Below are positions 8,531 through 18,535 of a stretch of DNA of 40,757 nt, piece by piece. Positions within the stretch are counted from its first letter, which is position 1, and every line of letters starts with the position of its first letter. A program made the position numbers and the translations under genes. Below the pieces are notes generated by a model. It was not told the origin of the DNA. It was given only the letters and a program-made list of their open reading frames with translations, and ran no database searches. Source of the stretch: Agromyces mediolanus (lineage in GTDB: Bacteria; Actinomycetota; Actinomycetes; Actinomycetales; Microbacteriaceae); the NCBI RefSeq assembly GCF_014648575.1, contig NZ_BMRJ01000002.1:99045-139801 (forward strand). The letters are read 5' to 3'.

Positions 8531-9250
8531 ATGCCCAGCCCGCTCGTGGTGATCCCCACGTACAACGAACGTGAGAACCTCGCCGCGATCGTCGGCCGGG
8601 TGCTCATGGCCGAGCCCGCCGTCGCGGTGCTCGTCGTCGACGACGCCTCGCCCGACGGCACGGGGGCCCTCGCCGATGAGCTCGCCGCGGCCGACGAGCG
8701 GGTGCTGGTGCGGCACCGCGCCGGCAAGGAGGGCCTGGGCGCCGCCTACCTCGACGCCTTCGCCTGGGCGCTCGAGGCGGGGTACGACCCGATCGTGCAG
8801 ATGGATGCCGACGGCTCGCACCTGCCCGAGCAGCTCGGCGGTCTGCTCGCGCCGCTCCGCGAGGGCGCCGACCTCGTCATCGGCTCGCGGTGGATCCCCG
8901 GCGGCCGCATCGAGAACTGGCCCAGGTACCGCGAACTGCTCTCCCGCGGCGGCAGCGCCTACGCCCGCTGGGTGCTGCGGTTGCCGACCCGCGACGCGAC
9001 GGCGGGGTACCGCGCGTTCCGCGCGGAGGGGCTGCGCCGCATGCGCCTCGACGAGGTGCACACCAAGGGCTACGGCTTCCAGGTCGACATGCTGTGGCAC
9101 GCGCACGAGGCCGGGCTCGACGTCGTCGAGGTGCCCGTGACCTTCGTCGAGCGCGAGCTCGGGCGCTCGAAGATGAGCCTCGGGATCGTGCTCGAGGCGA
9201 TGCTGCGGGTCACCGGCTGGGGCGTCGCGGCGCGCTTCCGCCGGCGCTGA
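8531..9250 (+). CDS. Family 2 glycosyltransferase, polyprenol-phosphate mannosyltransferase-like
   Basis: This 239-residue GT-A protein shows the dolichol-phosphate mannose synthase pattern: VVIPTYNERENL, VVDDASPDGTG, the metal-binding QMDADGSH (DxD) and LVIGSRWIPGG. KGYGFQVDMLWHAHEAG and VTFVERELGRSKM lie towards the C-terminus. There are no C-terminal membrane helices, so it resembles the stand-alone catalytic Ppm1 domain of actinomycetes. That enzyme makes polyprenyl-phospho-mannose for lipoglycan or protein mannosylation. It starts 29 bp after the POT transporter; the nearest purine run (GAGGG) abuts the ATG, so a leaderless or weakly initiated start is possible. The sugar donor (GDP-mannose) is assumed from the family. 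Confidence 0.88.
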   Translation: MPSPLVVIPTYNERENLAAIVGRVLMAEPAVAVLVVDDASPDGTGALADELAAADERVLVRHRAGKEGLGAAYLDAFAWALEAGYDPIVQMDADGSHLPEQLGGLLAPLREGADLVIGSRWIPGGRIENWPRYRELLSRGGSAYARWVLRLPTRDATAGYRAFRAEGLRRMRLDEVHTKGYGFQVDMLWHAHEAGLDVVEVPVTFVERELGRSKMSLGIVLEAMLRVTGWGVAARFRRR

Positions 9251-9287
9251 GCGCGGGCGGGGACGGGCCCAGCGCGGCGGGCGGGGC

Positions 9288-10898
9288 TCAGCGCAGCGGG
9301 CCGACGGAGGCGTAGGCGTCGGGCTGCACGCGCGAGGGCGCGTCCCACACCTTCGCCGCCGGGGCCGGGCCGTGCGCCGTCGGCCACCCCGGCTCGCCCG
9401 TGCCGATGAAGGCGACGGCGGCCGTGTGCAACTCGTCGGCGAGCGCCTGCGGCGGGTTCGGACCGGCGAGCGGCACCATCGCGGGCCCGTCGAGGCAGTC
9501 GAAGAAGAACGGCACGTCGAGGCAGTGCTCGGCGAAGCCGAAGGTGCCGGAGGGCCACGAGAAGCGGTACAGCCAGGTGCCGGCCGAGGCATCCGCGCGG
9601 CCCGAGGCGGCAGCGCCGGCGTCGCGCGCCTCGACGACGCGCAGCAGCGCCGTGCGGAACATCCGGTCGCTGAGGAAGCGTCCGGCGATCCGCGCGGTGC
9701 CCTTCGCGGCGACGTCGGCGTTGGCGCGAAGGTACGGCTTCAGCCGGTCCTTCGGCATGCCGAGCTTCTTCAGCAGCAGCGACTTCGGCACCCAGCGCAG
9801 CTTCCGCTCGGCCTCCGCGAACGCCATCGTGAACTCGTCGTCGGTCGCGCCGAGCACGAGCGGGATGCCGCGGCCCACCCCCGCGGCCAGCGACTCCAGT
9901 GTGGGGCGCTCGAGCAGCTCGCCGTCGATCGTCGGGCCGAGCGGCAGCCCATCGTCGATGATCGAGCCGAGCGAGTCCGGCCCGAGCTCGGTCGCCCGCT
10001 TCTGCAGCTCGAGCACGCGCTCCTCGGGCAGGCTGCCGAAGCCCGCCCGGGTCGGCTCGACGCCGGCCTGCTCGGCGAGCGCCCGGCCGAACGCCTCGCT
10101 CCGTGCGGCGGCGACGTCGGCGAGCGCCCCCGACAGGGCGTAGACCCCGTGGAACAGGTGCTGCGCCGCCGGCATGCCGAGCAGGGTGAGCACCGCGCCG
10201 CCGCCGGCCGACTGCCCGGCGATCGTCACCCGCCCGGGGTCGCCGCCGAACGCGGCGATGTTGCGCTGCACCCACTCCAGGGCCAGCAGCCAGTCGCGCA
10301 CGCCGCGGTTGGACGGGGCATCCGCGATCCAGCCGAAGCCGTCGAAGCCGAGCCGGTAGGAGATCGTGACGGTGACCACGCCGTCGCGGTTGAAGCTGCG
10401 GCCGTCGTACCAGGGGCTCGCGGGGGAGCCGGCGAAGTAGCCGCCGCCGTGGATCCACACGAGCACGGGCAGCCCGGACTCGCCCGCGGCAGGCGTGGCG
10501 GGCGACGGGGTGAAGACGTTCACGTTCAGGGTGGACTCGCCCGGCACGCTCGGCTCCGGGATGAGGGTCACCCCGGGGTCGCCGCGCTGCGCCGTCGGCG
10601 CGAACTCCAGGGCGCCGAGGGTGCCGGTCCACGGCGCCTTCGGCACGGGCGCCGCGAAGCGCAGCTCGCCGACGGGCGGTTCGGCGAAGGGGATGCCGAG
10701 GAACGCCGCCGAGCGCTCGGCGCCCCCGCCGCCGCTCGCGTCGCCCGCGCGCCGCACCGTCGGGCGCCAGCGGCCGCGCACCCGCCCCGCGAGGGTGTCG
10801 ACCTCGACGAACTCGGCGGCGTCGGCCGGCGTGCGGCCGGCGCCGGGTGCGGCCCCGGCGGCGGTGGCGGATGACTCGGTTGCGGGGGTGTGCGACAT
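9288..10898 (-). CDS. Type B carboxylesterase / para-nitrobenzyl esterase family
   Basis: This 536-residue alpha/beta hydrolase has no export signal. Seen motifs: AFLGIPFAEPPVGELRF at the N-terminus, the oxyanion hole WIHGGGYFAGS (about 149-158), the nucleophile elbow GQSAGG (Ser230) and the catalytic His region FGFAEHCLDVPFF. The ATG at 10898 is preceded by AGGAG, which lies inside the 9-bp gap after the MFS stop, so the two genes form one operon. It probably removes acyl groups from a substrate imported by that MFS protein; an acylated glycoside would fit the neighbourhood, but this is inference. Confidence 0.92.
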   Translation of the reverse strand: MSHTPATESSATAAGAAPGAGRTPADAAEFVEVDTLAGRVRGRWRPTVRRAGDASGGGGAERSAAFLGIPFAEPPVGELRFAAPVPKAPWTGTLGALEFAPTAQRGDPGVTLIPEPSVPGESTLNVNVFTPSPATPAAGESGLPVLVWIHGGGYFAGSPASPWYDGRSFNRDGVVTVTISYRLGFDGFGWIADAPSNRGVRDWLLALEWVQRNIAAFGGDPGRVTIAGQSAGGGAVLTLLGMPAAQHLFHGVYALSGALADVAAARSEAFGRALAEQAGVEPTRAGFGSLPEERVLELQKRATELGPDSLGSIIDDGLPLGPTIDGELLERPTLESLAAGVGRGIPLVLGATDDEFTMAFAEAERKLRWVPKSLLLKKLGMPKDRLKPYLRANADVAAKGTARIAGRFLSDRMFRTALLRVVEARDAGAAASGRADASAGTWLYRFSWPSGTFGFAEHCLDVPFFFDCLDGPAMVPLAGPNPPQALADELHTAAVAFIGTGEPGWPTAHGPAPAAKVWDAPSRVQPDAYASVGPLR

Positions 10899-10907
10899 GC
10901 AGTGCTC

Positions 10908-12218
10908 CTAACGCACGCTCTTGATGGGGGCGGTGGCGATCGCGGCGATGATGACGAACACGATGCCGAAGACGAAGAGCATCGGGTAGCCCCCGAGCGC
11001 GCCGATGATGGTGCCCGCGACCGCGGCGCTCATGGCCTGGGGGATGTTCGTCGCGATGTTCAGGATGCCGAGGTCCTTGCCCGCGGCCGCGCCGTCGCCG
11101 GGCAGCACCTCGCTCATGAGGGCCGCGTCGACCGACATGTAGAGGCCGAAGCCGATGCCGTTGATGACGGCCATCGCGATCATGCCGGTCATGTTCGGCA
11201 ACAGCAGGGGCATCGCGAATCCGGCGACCATGATCAGCGAGGCGACGTAGATGAACACCTTGCGGCGGCCGATCCGGTCGCTCCACCAGCCGGAGAGCGC
11301 GATCGCGACGAGCGTCGGCACGAGGGAGACGAGGGTCAGCGTGACCGTCGCCCCGGCCGCGCCCTCGAGGGACATGCCGATGTAGTCGGTGAGGATGTAG
11401 AGCTGGAAGGCCGCGACCACGAAGTAGCCGAGCATCAGCAGGAAGCGCGCGGCGAAGGCCCAAGCGAAGTCGGGGTGTCGCCGCGGGCTCACCCAGAAGC
11501 CGCCGAGGAAGCGCTTCCAGCTCCACGGCTCGATCGCGGCCTCCTTCGAGGACCAGTCGCGGTCGATGAGCACGTAGACGACGGTGACGACGATGATCGC
11601 GACGCCGAACGCCGAGTAGCCGATGCCGAAGTTCGTCGCGAACTGCCCGGCGATCATGACGCCGATCGTCATGCCGAGCTGGGTGCCGATGCCGAACATC
11701 GCGCTCGCCGCACCGCGCTTGTCGCGCGGGAAGCGGTCGGGGGTGATCGCCGAGAGCGGCCCCTGCAGGGCGTTCAGCGAGACCTGGATCAGCACCCAGA
11801 AGATCGTCACCCAGAGGATCGAGTCGAGCAGGCCGAGGCCGAACAGCAGGATGCCGCCGATGAGCGCGCCGCCGACCATCCACGGGGCGCGCCGGCCGAA
11901 ACGGGTGCGGGTGCGGTCGCTGATCGCGCCGACGATCGGCTGGGCGAACAGGGTGAAGACGAAGGAGACGGTGGAGACGATCGCGAGGTTCGCGACCTTG
12001 TTCGCCTCGTCGATCATGGCGACCTGGATCGGCAGCAGGATGGCGATGAGCCCGCCGTACGTCGCGAAGAGTGTGAGGGCGACGAGCAGGATGCCGGGCA
12101 GGGTGCGCCGCGTCGGCGGCGGGCTCGCGGGCGGGTCGCCGGGGACCGGCTTGCTCGCGGAGATCGCGCCCGTGGGGGTGAGCTCGGTGGTGGGGTCGAG
12201 CGGGGGCTGCATGGACAT
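10908..12218 (-). CDS. MFS transporter, sugar/glycoside-type (paralogue A)
   Basis: This is a 12-helix MFS protein of 436 residues. The ATG at 12218 is preferred because AGGAG lies four bases upstream; an upstream ATG at 12230 overlaps that ribosome site. It carries SDRTRTRFGRRAPWM after helix 2 (the MFS loop motif), a middle loop DRDWSSKEAAIEPWSWKRF, and SGWWSDRIGRRKVF. It shares block after block with the MFS protein at 18603-19946, including VANLAIV, HPDF.WAF and ALMSEVLP....AKDLG.LNIA..PQ. A degenerate operator-like dyad (12265-12287) lies upstream. It is the first gene of an operon with the esterase; the substrate is unknown but likely glycosidic. Confidence 0.9.
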   Translation of the reverse strand: MSMQPPLDPTTELTPTGAISASKPVPGDPPASPPPTRRTLPGILLVALTLFATYGGLIAILLPIQVAMIDEANKVANLAIVSTVSFVFTLFAQPIVGAISDRTRTRFGRRAPWMVGGALIGGILLFGLGLLDSILWVTIFWVLIQVSLNALQGPLSAITPDRFPRDKRGAASAMFGIGTQLGMTIGVMIAGQFATNFGIGYSAFGVAIIVVTVVYVLIDRDWSSKEAAIEPWSWKRFLGGFWVSPRRHPDFAWAFAARFLLMLGYFVVAAFQLYILTDYIGMSLEGAAGATVTLTLVSLVPTLVAIALSGWWSDRIGRRKVFIYVASLIMVAGFAMPLLLPNMTGMIAMAVINGIGFGLYMSVDAALMSEVLPGDGAAAGKDLGILNIATNIPQAMSAAVAGTIIGALGGYPMLFVFGIVFVIIAAIATAPIKSVR

Positions 12219-12264
12219 GGGGCTCCTCATCGTCGAGTGGGCCGGTGCGTGGGGTGGTGGTGTG

Positions 12265-12287
12265 AATACCTAGTGCTGTTCGGGATC
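12265..12287. promoter_or_regulatory. Candidate TetR-type operator, site 4 (degenerate)
   Basis: AATACC-N11-GGGATC, 47 bp upstream of the MFS start at 12218. Its core shares AGTGC-x-GT with site 3 (18536-18558) at the same offset, about 15 of 23 positions in total. The right arm is weak. It may link this MFS gene to the TetR2 regulator. Confidence 0.4.
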
Positions 12288-12351
12288 TGTGTGATCAGTG
12301 TGGCGCGGCCATCCTAAAAATTCAAGCCTCGAACTATATGGCGGCGCGGCC

Positions 12352-13629
12352 ATGATCTGCGAGGATCTCGGCGTGAGCGAGGAAACGGCGGCGGGACGAG
12401 AGGCAGGGGAGCGGGCGCATCGTCCGCGCCGCGGCCGTCGACTCGTGGCGGCTTACGTGCTCGGCATCGCGGCCACGCTGATCGCCGCGGAGGCGCTGCG
12501 CGCGGTGGGCGACGCCGCGGAGCGGCCGGGCCTCGACGCGTTCTACGCCGCTCCCACGGCCGCCGAGCTCGCCGGCGACCCGGGGTCGATCATCCGCAGC
12601 GAGCCGCTCGCCGGGGTTCCGCTCGCGAGCCGCGGCTGGCGGATCATGTACCGCTCCACCGACCTCGACGGCGCGCCGGTCGCCGTGACCGGCATCGTGG
12701 TCACGCCGCTCAGGCCGGCGGCCGGCGCACGCACGGTGCTCGCGTGGGGGCATCCCACCACGGGGACCGCGCCCGACTGCGCACCCTCGCGGGCCGACGA
12801 CCCGTTCCTCGGCATCGAGGGGCTGCGGCTCATGCTCGACCGCGGTTACACCGTCGTCGCCACCGACTACGCGGGCATGGGCACCGCGGGCCCGGACTCC
12901 TACCTCGTCGGCGTGACGGCCGCGCATTCGGTGCTCGACGGCGTGCGGGCGGCGCGGGGCATCGAGGCTGCGGGCGCCGGGGACCGCGTGGTGCTGTGGG
13001 GGCACTCGCAGGGCGGTCAGGCCGTGCTCTTCGCCGCGGAGCAGGCGGCCGCGTACGCTCCGGAGCTCGAGATCGCCGCGGTCGCCGCCGCGGCGCCCGC
13101 CGCCGATCTGACGGCGCTCATGGGCTCGCACCTCGACGACGTGTCGGGGGTGACGATCGGCTCGTACGCGTTCCCGGCCTACGCCTCGGTCTACGGGCCC
13201 ACGGTGCCCGGCGCGGCGCTCGACGACGTGCTCACCCCGGCCGCGATCGCGCGGCTGCCCGAGATGAACCGGCTCTGCCTGCTGTCGAACCTCGACCGGC
13301 TGCACGAGCTCGGCGCTCCGCTCATCGGCGACTTCTTCGCCCACGACCCGACGGCGACCGAACCATGGGCGCAGTTGCTGGTGGAGAACTCGGTGGGGAG
13401 GGCGGCGATCGCCGCGCCGCTCTTCATCGCGCAGGGGGCCGACGACGCGCTCGTGCTGCCCGCAGACACGGCGGGCTTCGTCGCCCGCGAGCGTGCGCTC
13501 GGCATCGACGTCACCGAGACGACGGTGCCGGGGGCGACGCACTCGACGATCGCGTACTTGGCCCTGCCGGCACTCGACGCGTGGCTCGATCGGGTCGACC
13601 GGATCGAGCCACGCGCCGGCGCAGGCTGA
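12352..13629 (+). CDS. Secretory lipase family (PF03583-like) alpha/beta hydrolase
   Basis: A hydrolase of about 425 residues with a basic N-terminus (HRPRRGRR) and a hydrophobic helix (LVAAYVLGIAATLIAAEAL) that should act as signal or anchor. The mature domain has YRSTDLDGAPVAVTGIVVTP, AWGHPTTG, DYAGMGT, the nucleophile elbow WGHSQGGQ (Ser219 from this ATG), and a late GADDALVLP / GATHSTIAYL that would supply Asp and His. This fits the LIP family of secreted lipases found in Candida and actinomycetes. The start is uncertain: GTG 12373 has GAGG eight bases upstream and may be the true start, while ATG 12352 has only a TATAT-like -10 nearby. Confidence 0.87.
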   Translation: MICEDLGVSEETAAGREAGERAHRPRRGRRLVAAYVLGIAATLIAAEALRAVGDAAERPGLDAFYAAPTAAELAGDPGSIIRSEPLAGVPLASRGWRIMYRSTDLDGAPVAVTGIVVTPLRPAAGARTVLAWGHPTTGTAPDCAPSRADDPFLGIEGLRLMLDRGYTVVATDYAGMGTAGPDSYLVGVTAAHSVLDGVRAARGIEAAGAGDRVVLWGHSQGGQAVLFAAEQAAAYAPELEIAAVAAAAPAADLTALMGSHLDDVSGVTIGSYAFPAYASVYGPTVPGAALDDVLTPAAIARLPEMNRLCLLSNLDRLHELGAPLIGDFFAHDPTATEPWAQLLVENSVGRAAIAAPLFIAQGADDALVLPADTAGFVARERALGIDVTETTVPGATHSTIAYLALPALDAWLDRVDRIEPRAGAG

Positions 13630-13663
13630 GCGAGCCCAGCCGCCCGCCGCGACGTGCCGAGCG

Positions 13664-14769
13664 CTACGGCACGCGCAGCTCGGTGATCGGCTCGCGGCGC
13701 GCGGCCGAGAGGGCCGGGAACACCGCGGCCAGCGTCGCGACGAGTACCGCGAGCGTGCCGACGCCGACGACGTAGCGAGCTCCGGGCAGCGGATCGCCGG
13801 TGGCGGCGAGGATGCCGACCGCGAGCGCCGAGCCCGCTGCGGCCCCCGCTGCGGCGACGATCGCCGTCTGGATCGTGACCAGGGCGACGATGAGCCGCTG
13901 CGACGCGCCGAGCGCCCGGCGGCGGCCGAAGTCCTTGCGCCGGAGCGTGACCATGCCGAACTGCAGCACGCCCACGAGGAGGGCGCTCACCCCGAGGATG
14001 CCGAGGGTGAGCGTGCGGCCGAACGCGCCGAGCTGGCCCTCGACGAGCCCCCGGAGCGTGGCGAGCGCTTCGCTGGTGCGCAGTTCCACCCGGCTCGGGT
14101 CGCTCACATCGAGCACGGAGCGCACGACGTCGGTGAGCGGGGCGACGAGCTCGGGGCGTGCGGCGATGACGACGAGTGCGCCGACGGCGACCGGCTGCCC
14201 GGTGCGCGGCTGCGGGGCGACGACGAGGGGTTCGAGGAAGGCGAGGTGCTCGGGCGTCTCGACCCGGCCGCCGACGGCGTAGCCGCTGCCGTCGTCGAGC
14301 GCCACCTCGCCCACGGCGCCGTCGATGCCGAGCCGGTCGAGTGCGGTCGCGGAGGCGAAGGCGACGGCGCCGTCGCCCGGCCCTCCGCCCGGCAGACCGA
14401 GGTGCCGCCAGTCCTCGCTCCACGCCCGGCGCAGCGGGACCGGGGTGCCGCCGGTGAACGCGGCGTTCCGCGCGTCTTCGGCGAGGCTGAACGCGCCGAC
14501 CCACTGGATGCCCTCGACGTCGGCGAGCCGGTCGAGCACCGAGGTGTCGAGCCCGGCGTCGGCCTCGGCCCGCACCACGATCGCGCGGGTGCCGGCCGAG
14601 TCGATCGAGGCGACGACCTGCTGCTCGGCCGCGACGGTTCGCCCCGAGGTGAGGAGCACCGCCGCGCACATGCCCGCGACCACCACGAGCGCGATCGCGG
14701 AGCCGACCGGCTGCGAGAGCGCCGAGGCGAGCGCCTCCCTGGCGACGGCGAGGAGGCCGCGCACGCCGT

Positions 14770-14773
<4 letters not shown>
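13664..14773 (-). CDS. ABC transporter permease, FtsX/MacB-like
   Basis: This 369-residue membrane protein has one N-terminal helix (QPVGSAIALVVVAGMCAAVLL), a large extracytoplasmic domain (about residues 45-240) and three C-terminal helices. The FtsX signature area is LRRKDFGRRRALGASQRLIVALVTIQT. GTG 14773 overlaps the ATPase stop as GTGA, implying translational coupling. With the ATPase and adaptor it should form a MacAB-like mechanotransmission or efflux system. The substrate is unknown; peptides, lipids or drugs are family options. Confidence 0.9.
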
Positions 14774-15413
<640 letters not shown>

Positions 15414-15417
<4 letters not shown>

Positions 15418-16574
15418 CGCTGCGCCGCCGGGCGGGCCCGGCCGTCGCCCTCGCCATCCGAACCGGTGCCGCCGCCGGCGCCCGCGTCGGGCCCGTCGGC
15501 CGGCACGCGCACGCGCAGCCCCTCCCGCACCCCGTCGACGACCGCCATGCCGCGCGCCGAGGCGAGCACCGTGACCGGATGGCCGCGACCCTCGCGGTCG
15601 ACGACGGCGACCGTGCCGTCGGCGGAGGAGCGCAGGGCCGCCGCGGGCACCACGAGCCCGCTCGTCGCGGCCTGCGTGACGATGCTGGAGGGCAGCCGGG
15701 CGTCGCCGAGCACCGGGATCGTGCTGCAGGCCGCCGCGCAGATCGGCGCTCCGTCTGCGGCGCCGAGCCGCAGTCGCACCTGGTCGTCGGCCTCGTCGGA
15801 CGGTTCGTGCGCGACGACCGCCGCGGGCCAGACCGCCCCGTCTGGCGCCGTTATCTCGACCGGGGTGCCGAGCGGCATGATCGCGGCCTGGGCCGCGCTC
15901 ACCGGGACGGAGAACTCCGGCTCCGGCGGCAGGACCGAGACGAGCCGCTCGCCGCCCGACAGGTTCGCCCCCGGCCGGACGAGCTCGTCGTCGAGGGTGA
16001 CCCGCACCGGGAGCGCCGGGAGGAAGAGGAGGTCGCCGGGCCGCACGACGCCGTCGTCGGGCAGCTCGAGCGAACGCTGCCAGGCCCGCACCGCGGCCTC
16101 GGTGCGGGCGCCGAAGCCGCCGTCGACGAGTCCGTCGTAGTGGCCCAGCTCGGTGAGCAGCTGCTGCAGCTGGCGGACGTCGGGCCCCTCGGCATCGCGC
16201 CCGAGCTGGCGGAACGCCGGGACCTCGCCGACGGCCGCCACGACCGGTCGCAGCTCGACGGAGTACAGCACCGAGCCGGCGCGGACCTCGTCGCCGGCGG
16301 CGAGCGGCACCGAGGTCACCGTGCCCGCCGCCCGATTGGTGCCGGCCGGCACTCGCCGCCAGGACGCCACCGTGGTGAGCCGCACCGAGGAGCCGACTTC
16401 GCCCGCGACGACCTCGACGTAGCTGTAGGGCGCCGCGGCCACCTCGTCGGGCGGGGCGAAGACCGCGGTCGACGCCCACCCCGTTCCCGCGCCCAGCGCG
16501 AGCAGCGCGATCGCCGCGATGATGCGCGGCGCCCGCGCGCGTGCCGGCTCGTCTGCCGCCGTCTGGTGTCGCAC
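15414..16574 (-). CDS. Efflux periplasmic-adaptor-like protein with peptidoglycan-binding domain
   Basis: A protein of about 386 residues, first gene of the efflux operon. A near-perfect ribosome site (AAGGAGGT) lies upstream; GTG 16574 gives nine-base spacing, and GTG 16580 is the alternative. A single N-terminal helix (IIAAIALLALGAGTGWA) anchors or exports it. A PG_binding_1 domain (about residues 125-180: GPDVRQLQQLL..LGHYDGLVDGGFG..T..AVRAWQ) is inserted between the two halves of a HlyD/MacA-like barrel. Its C-terminus is Gly/Asp-rich. In a Gram-positive the domain probably ties the ABC complex to the wall. The domain arrangement is seen; the function is family-based. Confidence 0.85.
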
Positions 16575-16657
16575 TCGCACCGACCTCCTTGGTATCCCGA
16601 TGGCACGAGCGTACGCGACGCCACCGACACCGATCCAGCGAAGTCCAGAGCGTTTCG

Positions 16658-16687
16658 ACCTCGGTCGCGTTCGACGCACCTCGGTCG
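16658..16687. repeat. Direct repeat ACCTCGGTCG with 20-bp period
   Basis: Two copies of ACCTCGGTCG at 16658 and 16678 lie in the 131-bp gap between the efflux operon start and the ROK stop. The first is part of a CGACC-TC-GGTCG dyad. Two-turn spacing suits a regulator site, but no regulator is evident. Confidence 0.4.
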
Positions 16688-16705
16688 AGGCATCCCGTCC
16701 CCGTG

Positions 16706-17917
16706 TCAGGGGGCGAGCGCGGCCGGGTCCGCGAGGGCCCTGGCGGCGGCCGTGCGCTCGGCGCCGAGCAGCGCCGCGTCGCCGCCGAGGCGGCTGCCGA
16801 GCACCGGCGGCGGCGTGAGGTGCACGCCGTCGATGCCCGGCTGGATGGCGGCGAGCTCCTCGGCGAGCTCGTCGGCGAGCCCGGCGAGGTAGCCGCCCAG
16901 CACGATCGCCGCAGGGTCGACCGCCATGATCAGGATCTGCAGCGCCCGCGCCAGTTCGGCGCGGCCCGTGCGCCAGGCGGCCAGGGCGCGCGGTTCGCCG
17001 GCGCGGATGCCCGCGACGAAGGCGTCGAGCGCGACCGTGAGCCCGGCCTCCCGGGCGAGTCCGGCGAGCCCGGCTGCGGCGAGCAGGACGTCGGGACCGG
17101 CGACGGTGACGAGGCATCCGCGCTGTCCGCAGCCGCAGCGCACGCCGTCGGGGACGACGGGCAGGTGGCCGAGCGCGCCCGCGAGGCCGTGGCTGCCGTC
17201 GAGCGGGACGCCGTCGACGACGATCGCCCCGCCGATGCCGGAGTCGCTCTTCAGGTAGACGAGCTCGGCGGGCCGTCCGGTGTCGAGGTGCTCGGCGACC
17301 GCGGCGACCGCGGTGTCGGCGAGCAGCTGCAGTCGGCCCGCCCGACCGAGCGCCTCGAGCGACGGCGAGCGCTCCCGCAGCAGGGCGAGGAGGTCGACCC
17401 GACCCCAGTCGAGGTCGGTGTCGGCGAGCACGACGGTCGGCTCGCCGCCGACGGGCGCCCAGACGACGACGGAGGCCTCGGCGACGCGACGCCCCTCGCG
17501 CCCGAGCTCCGCGAGCAGCCCGTCGGCGAGCTCGGCCGCGACGTCGGCCACGCGCCCAGGGTCGCCCATCGGGCGGCCGTGCCGGCGTTCGGCGCGTGCG
17601 AGCCGTTCGCCGCCGAGCGTCGAGGCGACGGCGGTCGCGCGGTCGGCGTCGACCAGCACCGTGAGGACCGCGAGGTGGTCGCCGCTGAGCTTGAGCAGCG
17701 TCCGCGGCCGCCCCTTCCCGCTCGGCGCGATCGACGCCGTCTCCCGCACCAGGCCGTCGCGCTCGAGCCGGCGGACGAGCGCCGTCACCGACCCCCGGGC
17801 GAGCCCGGTGGCCTGGGCCAGCTCGCTGCGGCTCGCACTGCCGAGGGCGGCGAGGCGTCCGGCGACGAGCGCCAGGTTGTGCCGGCCGACGTCGGCGCTC
17901 GCGAGCGATCCGGTCAC
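16706..17917 (-). CDS. ROK family transcriptional repressor
   Basis: This 403-residue protein has an N-terminal MarR-like winged helix (about residues 15-70: LALVAGRLAALGSASRSELAQATGLARGSVTALVRRLERDGLV). The ROK sugar-kinase-like fold follows, with VYLKSDSGIGGAIVVDG, GALGHLPV and the zinc motif CGCGQRGCL. The Glu that normally follows GCL in ROK kinases is replaced (GCLVTV), which fits a regulator rather than an active kinase. GTG 17917 overlaps the TetR2 stop as GTGA with no own ribosome site, so its translation should depend on TetR2. It likely senses a sugar related to the adjacent GH3 operon. Confidence 0.92.
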   Translation of the reverse strand: MTGSLASADVGRHNLALVAGRLAALGSASRSELAQATGLARGSVTALVRRLERDGLVRETASIAPSGKGRPRTLLKLSGDHLAVLTVLVDADRATAVASTLGGERLARAERRHGRPMGDPGRVADVAAELADGLLAELGREGRRVAEASVVVWAPVGGEPTVVLADTDLDWGRVDLLALLRERSPSLEALGRAGRLQLLADTAVAAVAEHLDTGRPAELVYLKSDSGIGGAIVVDGVPLDGSHGLAGALGHLPVVPDGVRCGCGQRGCLVTVAGPDVLLAAAGLAGLAREAGLTVALDAFVAGIRAGEPRALAAWRTGRAELARALQILIMAVDPAAIVLGGYLAGLADELAEELAAIQPGIDGVHLTPPPVLGSRLGGDAALLGAERTAAARALADPAALAP

Positions 17918-18510
17918 GCGGCCGCCGGTGGCTTCAGCAGGGTCAGGAGGTACTCGATGTGCTCGGCCATGTCGATCGAGGGGTCCATCAACCATTGGGT
18001 CTGGAGCCCGTCGGCGGCGGCGAGCAGGAGGCTCGCGATGCGCTCGGCGTCCAGGTCGGCGCGGACGCTGCCGTCCTGCTGGCCCTCGCGGATGCTCTCG
18101 ACCGAGAGCTCGCGGAACAGCCGGAAGCGCTCGGTGAAGAAGGGGCGCGCGGCGTGGTCGGCTTCGGTGGCCTCGGCCGAGAGGCGGGCGTAGAGCTGCA
18201 CGAGGCCGGGGACGTCGGCGTTGTGCCGCATGACCTCGACGAAGCCGTCCATCATGCTGAGCTCGTCGTCGGCGTGCGCGGCGTCGAGGGTCTCGCGGTC
18301 GACCTCGTCGCGCTTGCGGAGGATCTCGGCGAAGAGCTCCTCCTTCGAGGCGAAGTAGTGCAGCAGGCCGGCCTGGCTGAGGCCCACGGCGTCGGCGAGC
18401 TCGCGCACCGAGGCGCGACCGTAGCCGTTGCGGGCGATGACCTCGAGTGCTGCGGTGAGGATCTCCTCCCGCTTGGCGATGCCCTTCGCGTACGAACCCC
18501 TGCGTGCCAT
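17914..18510 (-). CDS. TetR/AcrR family transcriptional repressor (TetR2)
   Basis: A 198-residue protein if started at ATG 18510 (MARRGSYAKG). An in-frame TTG at 18537 would lie inside the operator and is less likely. The helix-turn-helix is VRELADAVGLSQAGLLHYFASKEELFAEIL (about residues 31-60), followed by a TetR_C-like effector domain ending ADGLQTQWLMDPSIDMAEH. It is a paralogue of TetR1 at 1660-2325. It is divergent from the MFS-PAP2-GH3 operon with a perfect-armed dyad in the 92-bp gap, and translationally coupled to a ROK repressor. It probably represses both directions in the absence of a sugar or glycoside signal. Confidence 0.92.
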   Translation of the reverse strand: MARRGSYAKGIAKREEILTAALEVIARNGYGRASVRELADAVGLSQAGLLHYFASKEELFAEILRKRDEVDRETLDAAHADDELSMMDGFVEVMRHNADVPGLVQLYARLSAEATEADHAARPFFTERFRLFRELSVESIREGQQDGSVRADLDAERIASLLLAAADGLQTQWLMDPSIDMAEHIEYLLTLLKPPAAA

Positions 18511-18535
18511 AGCTGCATGGTAGTGCTTGCGGACC

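Noticed and set aside
9372..10874. 500-codon plus-strand frame opposite the carboxylesterase
   Set aside because: Composition is dominated by Arg/Gly/Val/Glu, typical of a third-position GC shadow, and the esterase on the other strand has all catalytic motifs.
12301..12345. Further AAAACC-type operator in the AT-rich stretch before the lipase
   Set aside because: It contains CTAAAAATTC and TATATGG but no symmetric GGTTTT arm at either spacing; it is more likely just a promoter.
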